Of a stretch of DNA of 64,000 nt, positions 58,367 through 64,000 are shown one piece after another. This DNA comes from Pseudomonas sp. RIT288 (lineage in GTDB: Bacteria; Pseudomonadota; Gammaproteobacteria; Pseudomonadales; Pseudomonadaceae): assembly GCF_000631985.1 (NCBI RefSeq), contig NZ_JFYN01000034.1, positions 558,001 to 622,000 of the forward strand. The letters are read 5' to 3'. How positions within the stretch are numbered: the stretch's first letter is position 1; each line of letters opens with the position of its first letter. The translations under genes were made by a program, and so were the position numbers. Under the pieces are notes generated by a model. The model was not told the DNA's origin. It saw only the letters and a list, made by a program, of their open reading frames with translations, and searched no databases.

Positions 58367-59433
58367 CGCTGAGTCACCTCGCGCTCCGCCGGCGCCGAAC
58401 GGCGAGTGTCGATACTGGCCTCCACCGACATGCCCACACGCAAACGCTCGGCCAACGGCTGACCCGGCTCAAGCACGATCTTCACCGGAATCCGTTGTAC
58501 CACCTTGGTGAAGTTGCCCGTGGCGTTATCCGGTTTCACCGCGGCGAATGTCACCCCAGTGGCCGGCGCGATGCTTTCGACGCGACCGCTCAAGGCCTCA
58601 CCCCCGAGACTGTCGACATGCACCTGCACTTGCTGCCCCGGCTGCACGTCGGTGAGCTGGGTTTCCTGGAAGTTGGCAACCACATACGCCTGCTGCAACG
58701 GCACCACCGCCAGCAGCTTGCTGCCCGGCGTCACATAGGCGCCGACGCGCACCGCACGCTCGCCGACCATGCCGTCCTGCGGCGCGGTGATGCGCGTATA
58801 GGACAGCTCGAAACTGGCGATTTCCAGCGCCGCTTGCGCATGCTTCAGATTGCCTTCGGCTGCATCGCGCTGCGCCGTGAGAATCTCTACCTGCTTGCGC
58901 TCTGCCGCCAGTTTCGCGCTGGCGGTGTCGAGCCGAGCGCTCGCCTGATCAATGCGCGTGCGCGCCTGCTGCGCATTCTGCACCGTGCCGGCACCAACGC
59001 CGGCGAGGTGGTTGTAGCGATTGAGTTCCTGCTGAGCGAAGGCCATTTCTGCCTTGGCCGAGACCACCGAGGCCTGTGCCTGAGCAATCACCGACGTCTG
59101 CCGCTCCAGCGTGGCCTTGGCATTTTGCAGCTGAGCACGGGCGACCAGGGTTTGCGCATCGGCCGCTTCAGCGGCGGCGCGCAAATCACGATCATCGATC
59201 AACGCCAGCAGTTGCCCGGCCTTGACCCGCTGGTTGTCTTCCACCAGCACTTCCTTGATGAACCCGGCCACGCGCGGCACCACCAAGGTGAAGTCGGCGG
59301 AAACGAACGCGTCGTTGGTATTTTGCTGGGTACGCTTGCCGAACAGTCCCGGCACCGCCAGGTACAGCAACACGCCGACCGCCAGTGCGGCCGCCACGGC
59401 CACCGCGAGTTTTTGCTTTGCTTGAGTCGTCAT
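58363..59433 (-). CDS. EmrA-type membrane fusion protein
   Basis: Periplasmic adaptor of about 356 residues. From the ATG at 59433 (AGAAGG site) it starts MTTQAKQKLAVAVAAALAVG with one membrane helix, then a lipoyl half (VAGFIKEVLVEDNQRVKAGQ), a long Ala/Gln-rich coiled coil (about residues 75-210) and the closing barrel (APQDGMVGERAVRVGAYV). The long hairpin is characteristic of EmrA/FarA. An alternative ATG at 59460 overlaps the permease stop (TGATG) and adds nine residues. Middle gene of the emrB-emrA-channel operon. Confidence 0.88.
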   Translation of the reverse strand: MTTQAKQKLAVAVAAALAVGVLLYLAVPGLFGKRTQQNTNDAFVSADFTLVVPRVAGFIKEVLVEDNQRVKAGQLLALIDDRDLRAAAEAADAQTLVARAQLQNAKATLERQTSVIAQAQASVVSAKAEMAFAQQELNRYNHLAGVGAGTVQNAQQARTRIDQASARLDTASAKLAAERKQVEILTAQRDAAEGNLKHAQAALEIASFELSYTRITAPQDGMVGERAVRVGAYVTPGSKLLAVVPLQQAYVVANFQETQLTDVQPGQQVQVHVDSLGGEALSGRVESIAPATGVTFAAVKPDNATGNFTKVVQRIPVKIVLEPGQPLAERLRVGMSVEASIDTRRSAPAEREVTQR

Positions 59434-59459
59434 AAAAACCTTCTGTTTCAGTACAGCCA

Positions 59460-60998
59460 TCAGGTCGGCGCGCGCGGTGGAAAGATCCGCGTCGGCAGCC
59501 AGAAAATCAGCAGAATCAGCGCCACCGCGACGCCGGCCATGCACACATAGAGATCAGAGGAAGTCAGCACCACGGCCTGTTCATGCAGGCGATGGGCGAG
59601 CCCCGGATCGCTGCGATCGACCAACGGTGAATTGCCGAGGTTGTCGATCAACATGGTCGAGTGGAAATGCAGGCGCGCGGTGGTCAGCGCCTCAATGACT
59701 CCGGTGGCGATCACCGCCGCCAGGCCTTTCACCGTGTTGAACCACGCGGAGGCGAACGGCCCGTCCTGCGGCTGGATGCTGCCGGTCGACAACATCAACA
59801 GCGGCAACACCGACATCGGCTGACCAAAAATCTGCAGCCATTGCAGGACGTAGAAATTGTCGCGGATCCACTCCGAGGTCAGCAGCGAGCCGCCCAGGCA
59901 AGACAGCGTCAACATGCTCAAACCGATGCCGAGCACCCAGCGACAATCGACCCAGCGCAGGTTGCACAGCGCCGCCACCAGCGGCAGCGCGATCAACTGC
60001 GGCAACGCGGCGATCAGCATGATTGGCGCGGTCTGCACCGGGCGATAACCCTGGACCTGCGCCAGATAGCTCGACGGAATCAGCACCACCGCCTGCAATA
60101 CCACCAGCACCCCGGCGAGGGTCATCAGTGCGAACGACAGGTTGCGGATACCGAGCATCTGCAACTTGAAAAACGGAATCGGCTGCGACCATTCATTGAT
60201 CAGAAACGCCACCAGCAACAGCGAACCGGCGACGAGCAAACCGCAGATCAGGCTCGACTCGAACCAGTCCAGCCGATTGCCCTGAAGCAAGCCGATCACC
60301 AGCATGCAGATCGCCGGAAAACCCAGCAGCAGGCCTTTCCAGTTGAACGTCTTGAGGCGCTCCAGGCGCAGCGGATCCTGCGGAATGCCCCAAGCGACCA
60401 TCGCCATGGCGATCAGGCACGGCACGATGATTTGCCAGAACGTCCATTGCCAGCCAACGTACTCGCTCCACAGCCCGGCCAGCGGCGTACCGAGGCCGGG
60501 GCCGAAAGTCGCGGTCAGGGCGTAACCGGCCAGGCCGTAGAGTTTGAAATTGGCCGGTAGAAACCGCAGGGCGACGGTCATCAGCATCGGTGGCAACGCG
60601 CCGCCCGCCAGCCCTTGCAGGGTGCGCATCAGCAACAGGCTTTCGTAGTTGGGGGCGAACGGGCACAGCACGCCGAGCAGCGTGAACAGGCTGATCGCGC
60701 AGAGGGTGAAACGGCGCAGCGAAAAGGTCACCGAGCACCACGGCGCGAAAGCCATCGCCGCCACCGAAGTCGCGGCGTAACAGGACACCAGCCAGGTGCC
60801 TTCGTCGTAACCGATGTTCAGCGCGCCCCGAATATCGGCCAGCGCGACTTTGGTCACCATCTCGTTGAGGCCCGAGACCAGCACCGCCAGCAGCACGCCA
60901 ACCAGGCCGGTGATGATCCGCGCCCCGAACACCGGTGGCGCGGCCGCCGTCGCCGGACTGGCCGCAGCGATGGGCGCCGGGACCGTCAGGGATGTCAT
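59460..60998 (-). CDS. EmrB-type MFS drug/H+ antiporter (DHA2)
   Basis: Inner-membrane transporter of 512 residues with about 14 hydrophobic segments, the DHA2 pattern. Family motifs include NIGYDEGTWLVSCYAAT in the first loop region, LLLMRTLQGLAGGALPPML, and GPGLGTPLAGLWSEYVGWQW (motif C). It exports hydrophobic compounds through EmrA and the outer channel. The ATG at 60998 lies 220 bp from the LysR gene, which reads in the same direction; the gap holds a REP pair. The substrate is unknown. Confidence 0.88.
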   Translation of the reverse strand: MTSLTVPAPIAAASPATAAAPPVFGARIITGLVGVLLAVLVSGLNEMVTKVALADIRGALNIGYDEGTWLVSCYAATSVAAMAFAPWCSVTFSLRRFTLCAISLFTLLGVLCPFAPNYESLLLMRTLQGLAGGALPPMLMTVALRFLPANFKLYGLAGYALTATFGPGLGTPLAGLWSEYVGWQWTFWQIIVPCLIAMAMVAWGIPQDPLRLERLKTFNWKGLLLGFPAICMLVIGLLQGNRLDWFESSLICGLLVAGSLLLVAFLINEWSQPIPFFKLQMLGIRNLSFALMTLAGVLVVLQAVVLIPSSYLAQVQGYRPVQTAPIMLIAALPQLIALPLVAALCNLRWVDCRWVLGIGLSMLTLSCLGGSLLTSEWIRDNFYVLQWLQIFGQPMSVLPLLMLSTGSIQPQDGPFASAWFNTVKGLAAVIATGVIEALTTARLHFHSTMLIDNLGNSPLVDRSDPGLAHRLHEQAVVLTSSDLYVCMAGVAVALILLIFWLPTRIFPPRAPT

Positions 60999-61104
60999 GG
61001 ATACACACTCCGGAAGGAAAAATACCGGAGCATTTTAGTAAGGCTTACTGCTGACGAAAATTGACTTATTGGCAGGTTATAAGTGCGTCAGACACAACTA
61101 TTTC

Positions 61105-61195
61105 CTGTAGGAGTGAGCCTGCTCGCGATAGCGGCATTTCAGTCGACATTTTTGGCGACTGATACACCGCTATCGCGAGCAGGCTCACTCCTACA
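61105..61195. repeat. REP pair (TGTAGGAGTGAGCCTGCTCGCGATAGCGG type)
   Basis: Fourth REP variant. Inverted arms of about 29 bp around a centre with its own GTCGACATTTTTGGCGAC hairpin, between LysR and the emrB-like gene. Confidence 0.87.
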
Positions 61196-61218
61196 GGGGG
61201 GTTGTGTGGTTTGCGGAA

Positions 61219-62136
61219 TCAGGGTTGCGCGGCCAGCCACGTCTCGTCACAACACGCCTTGAGCGTTTCGCGCAGCCAGCGGTGCGCCGGGTCTTTGTCG
61301 AAGCGCGGGTGCCAGGCCTGGGTCAGCATCAGCGTCGGCAACGGGATTGGCAGATTGAACGAGCGCAGCTTCAGGCCCAGTCGGCGCACGCTGAGCAACG
61401 CTTCCTTGGGCACCGGCAGGATCAGGTCGGAATCGGGCAAGGCAAACATCGCCGCGTGAAAACTCGGGGCGATCACCGCCACCCGCCGCTCCAGGCCCAG
61501 GGCGTTCAGCGCGGTGTCGATAGGCCCGCGAGCAATGCCACGACGGGACATGCTGATATGCGAGAACCCGGCATAGCGCTCGGCGGTGATTTCGCCGTCG
61601 AGTAACGGATGATCCTCACGCACCAGACCGACGAAATGGGTGGAAAACAGGTTTTGTATCTTCACTTCCGGGGTCACCGGACGGGTGTTGCTGACACTCA
61701 GATCAATCCGTCCCTCACGCAGCGCTTCGTCGTCGCCATCGCCCTCGGGGACGAAACGCAATTCGCAGTGCGGCGCTTGCTGATCGAGGGTATCGAACAA
61801 TTTGCCGCCGTACACACCGACGAAAAAGTCGTTGGCCCGGATGCTGAAGCGCCGGCGCAAAGTGCCCAGCTCCACGCTGTCGGCGGAGCGAAACAGCAGC
61901 GCGGCCTGCTCGACCACCTCGCGCACTTGCTCACGCAACTCCAGCGCCTTGGGAGTTGGCACCAGGCCGCGACCGGCGCGCACCAGGATCGGATCGCCGA
62001 TCGCCTCGCGAATACGCGTCAGGGTGCGACTCATGGCGGCGGGGCTGAGGTTCATCCGCCGCGCGGCGCCGACCACACTGCCCTCGTCGAGCAAGGCATC
62101 GAGGGCGACCAGAAGATTCATGTCCGGGAGTTGCAT
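61219..62136 (-). CDS. LysR family transcriptional regulator
   Basis: A 305-residue LTTR. The N-terminal winged helix-turn-helix is MNLLVALDALLDEGSVVGAA then RRMNLSPAAMSRTLTRIREA, and the rest is a periplasmic-binding-protein-like effector domain. The form (DMNLL..., long SEL-type sensor) recalls NodD/SyrM-like regulators. ATG at 62136; an upstream GTG is possible. It precedes the EmrAB-type operon in the same direction and may control it, although a REP pair lies between. Confidence 0.88.
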   Translation of the reverse strand: MQLPDMNLLVALDALLDEGSVVGAARRMNLSPAAMSRTLTRIREAIGDPILVRAGRGLVPTPKALELREQVREVVEQAALLFRSADSVELGTLRRRFSIRANDFFVGVYGGKLFDTLDQQAPHCELRFVPEGDGDDEALREGRIDLSVSNTRPVTPEVKIQNLFSTHFVGLVREDHPLLDGEITAERYAGFSHISMSRRGIARGPIDTALNALGLERRVAVIAPSFHAAMFALPDSDLILPVPKEALLSVRRLGLKLRSFNLPIPLPTLMLTQAWHPRFDKDPAHRWLRETLKACCDETWLAAQP

Positions 62137-62220
62137 GCTGAGCACTCTTGGCTGATCTGAATTGATTCAGGCGCAATGCTAGCAAACATTTTTCAAGTTT
62201 AGCGGCGCCAATTAGGGACG

Positions 62221-62316
62221 CTATCGCGAGCAGGCTCACTCCTACATTTGATCTTCAGTGATCGCAAATTTTGTGTTCGACGCAGATCCCTTGCAGGAGT
62301 GAGCCTGCTCGCAATG
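62221..62316. repeat. REP pair, diverged
   Basis: CTATCGCGAGCAGGCTCACTCCTACA and an inverted partner GCAGGAGTGAGCCTGCTCGC with more substitutions than usual; between the ABC permease and LysR genes, both read in the minus direction. Confidence 0.8.
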
Positions 62317-62338
62317 GCGCCAGTGGGAACAGCACAAA

Positions 62339-63205
62339 TTACCGCTGCATGCCCCAGCGCTTTACGGTGACCCGCTCCAACGTATCGAACACCAGGTTCT
62401 CCACCAGCAACCCGATCAGGATCACCACCGCCAACCCGGCAAACACCTTGTCGGTGTACAGCTCATTGCGGTTCTGAAAGATGTACCAGCCCAACCCGCC
62501 CTTGCCGCTGGTGGCGCCGAACACCAGCTCGGCGGCGATCAGCGTGCGCCAGGCAAAGGCCCAGCCGATTTTCAGCCCCGCGAGGATCGACGGCAGCGCT
62601 GCCGGAATGAGGATGAACAGCACAAAACGCATGCCCTTCAGCCCGTAATTACGCCCGGCCATGCGCAGGGTTTCCGAGACACCGAGAAAACCGGCGTAGG
62701 TATTCAAAGCCAGCGCCCAGAGCACCGAATGCACCAACACGAAAATCAGGCTGTTCTGCCCCAGTCCAAACCAAAGTAGTGCCAGCGGCAGCAAGGCAAT
62801 CGCCGGCAGCGGGTTGAACATCGAGGTCAGGGTGCTCAGCAGATCGCGACCAAACTGGGTCGACACCGCCAGCGTGGTCAGGGCAAATGCCAGCACGATG
62901 CCGATCAGGTAACCCTTGATCAGCACCACCAGCGATATCCATACCTTGCCCAGCAACTCACCACTGAGCAGGCCGTCGTACAGCGCATGACTGGTCTGCA
63001 GAAAACTTGGCAGCAGCAGGTCGTTGTTCTGCACCCGGGCGATCACCTCCCAAAGGATCGCCAGCAAAATCAGGATCACACTCTTACGCAGCCAGCCCTG
63101 TTGCCAAAGGCGTTGGCCTAGAGGCAATTCGCGCTCGAGCGGCACGCTGGTCAATGGTTCAAGGACGGTTTCAAACTCTTGTCGTACAGACGATGGTTGG
63201 CTCAT
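62339..63205 (-). CDS. ABC importer permease (nitrate/sulfonate/taurine class)
   Basis: Inner-membrane permease of 288 residues with about six hydrophobic segments after a polar 40-residue N-terminus. The EAA-type loop is ETLRMAGRNYGLKGMRFVLF near residue 175, and the following LPSILAGLKIGWAFAWRTLI and GKGGLGWYIFQ are typical of SsuC/TauC/NrtB-type permeases. ATG at 63205. It follows the ATPase gene by 20 bp. The substrate-binding protein is probably encoded beyond the right edge. Which sulfur or nitrogen compound is carried cannot be said. Confidence 0.85.
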   Translation of the reverse strand: MSQPSSVRQEFETVLEPLTSVPLERELPLGQRLWQQGWLRKSVILILLAILWEVIARVQNNDLLLPSFLQTSHALYDGLLSGELLGKVWISLVVLIKGYLIGIVLAFALTTLAVSTQFGRDLLSTLTSMFNPLPAIALLPLALLWFGLGQNSLIFVLVHSVLWALALNTYAGFLGVSETLRMAGRNYGLKGMRFVLFILIPAALPSILAGLKIGWAFAWRTLIAAELVFGATSGKGGLGWYIFQNRNELYTDKVFAGLAVVILIGLLVENLVFDTLERVTVKRWGMQR

Positions 63206-63225
63206 CGGGCAATCCTCCAGAACGC

Positions 63226-64000
63226 TCAATAAGCGATACGAATGTCGTTGAAGTCATGGTCACGCTCGGTTTCCGGCGACTGGCCTTCATCGAACAGCAA
63301 ACGGTGAATGCGCCGCGCCGACTCCTGAAACGCCACGCCGCCGAGGCTTTGCAGATCGTATTGATGGCTGTGCACTTCGGCGCGCACGCGCCCCGGATGT
63401 GGCGACAGCAGCAGGATGCGGTTGCCGACCACCAGCGCCTCTTCGATCGAGTGGGTGACGAACAGCAAGGTGAAGCGCACCTCCTCCCAGAGCAGCAGCA
63501 ACTCTTCCTGCATCTTGCGCCGGGTCAGTGCGTCCAGCGCGGCGAACGGCTCATCCATCAGAAGGATTTTCGGCTGCATCGCCAGCGCGCGGGCAATCGC
63601 CACCCGCGCCTTCATGCCGCCGGACAAGGTGTGTGGATAGGCGTCGGCGAACGCTGCCAGACCGACCTTTTCCAGATAGTGCAGCGCGCGTTCTTCGGCG
63701 TCTTTTTTGTTCAGGGTTCGCGAGGCCAGCAGCGGAAACATCACGTTCTGTTTCACGGTTTTCCACGGCGGCAGTTGATCGAATTCCTGGAACACCACGA
63801 TCCGGTCCGGACCGGGTCCATCAACCCGCTGACCTTGCAGGCGAATCTCGCCTTCACTCGGTGCAATGAACCCGGCGGCTGCTTTAAGCAAAGTCGACTT
63901 GCCGCAGCCGGACGGGCCGAGCAGCACAAAGCGATCCGCCGGATCGATTTCGAAACTGACCTGATGCGTGGCCCGCACCACCCGTTGCGGGGTGCGGTAT
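63226..64000 (-). CDS. ABC importer ATP-binding protein (5' partial)
   Basis: ATPase of the same transporter; the open frame continues past the right edge (the codons before the first in-frame GTG read YRTPQR), so the N-terminus is missing. Visible motifs are Walker A GPSGCGKST, Q-loop VVFQEFDQLPPWKT, signature LSGGMKARVAIARAL, Walker B LLMDEPFAALDALTR and switch VTHSIEEA. The TLLKAAAGFI and PPWKTV forms belong to the SsuB/TauB/NrtD group. Confidence 0.88.
   Translation of the reverse strand, partial: YRTPQRVVRATHQVSFEIDPADRFVLLGPSGCGKSTLLKAAAGFIAPSEGEIRLQGQRVDGPGPDRIVVFQEFDQLPPWKTVKQNVMFPLLASRTLNKKDAEERALHYLEKVGLAAFADAYPHTLSGGMKARVAIARALAMQPKILLMDEPFAALDALTRRKMQEELLLLWEEVRFTLLFVTHSIEEALVVGNRILLLSPHPGRVRAEVHSHQYDLQSLGGVAFQESARRIHRLLFDEGQSPETERDHDFNDIRIAY

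Overview
The window looks like a chromosomal segment of a Pseudomonas, most likely the P. fluorescens group. The support is high GC, many paired REP-type palindromes between genes, and gene blocks that match the genus: oscA-sbp-cysTWA next to an EAL/GGDEF protein and desA, gabDT, pgaABCD and an orphan vgrG island. No rRNA, CRISPR array, prophage or insertion sequence was seen. One tRNA-Arg(CCG) is present.

Layout. 1-3.9 kb: end of an ats-type sulfate-ester module (fused two-domain ABC permease, ATPase, class I arylsulfatase). 4-6.2 kb: a di-iron membrane desaturase divergent from an AraC regulator. 6.2-6.7 kb: a decayed hipA 3' fragment. 6.7-9.8 kb: a two-component system of HprRS type divergent from a secreted GlcG/HbpS-like protein and a periplasmic hydroxyisourate hydrolase, with a perfect ATTACAA-AC-TTGTAAT box between them. 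9.9-11.2 kb: a Crp/Fnr regulator divergent from a DUF962 membrane protein. 11.3-15.5 kb: sulfate import operon oscA-sbp-cysTWA. 15.7-21.6 kb: c-di-GMP and HDOD signalling proteins around desA. 21.7-24.6 kb: gabDT. 25-30.7 kb: tRNA-Arg, an acidic small protein, an ECF sigma/anti-sigma/VWA-lipoprotein operon, a PEBP-family protein and a Rieske-FAD reductase. 30.9-37.3 kb: pgaABCD exopolysaccharide operon. 37.5-39.9 kb: a DUF945 protein and an unknown membrane protein. 40-45 kb: a MarR-led aromatic-acid-type efflux operon whose genes all overlap by 4 bp. 45.2-45.8 kb: an antitoxin followed by a frameshifted ParE toxin. 46-49.7 kb: YbaK, NfeD/slipin and a GT39-like protein. 50-56.7 kb: a type VI secretion island (VgrG, DUF4123 adaptor, two near-identical putative immunity lipoproteins, lipase effector). 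56.8-62.1 kb: a LysR-led EmrAB-type pump with its outer membrane channel. 62.3-64 kb: part of a nitrate/sulfonate/taurine-type ABC transporter.

How the genes fit together. Sulfur scavenging recurs at the left edge (sulfate esters) and at 11-15 kb (sulfate import plus OscA); the right-edge ABC importer belongs to the same broad transporter class but its substrate is unknown. Surface and stress physiology is represented by PNAG synthesis, c-di-GMP enzymes, oxidative-stress sensing and two tripartite pumps.

The most unusual features are: (i) a 728-bp near-perfect tandem duplication in the T6SS island that gives two immunity-like lipoproteins with almost the same mature sequence, the second fused to a copy of the effector's start; (ii) a REP-type palindrome inserted in frame into the signal-peptide coding region of an outer membrane channel gene; (iii) a 27-bp perfect inverted repeat inside the 3' end of vgrG; (iv) HprR-like and SlyA-like operators; and (v) broken hipA and parE toxin genes. 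All calls come from reading the sequence; no database search was run.
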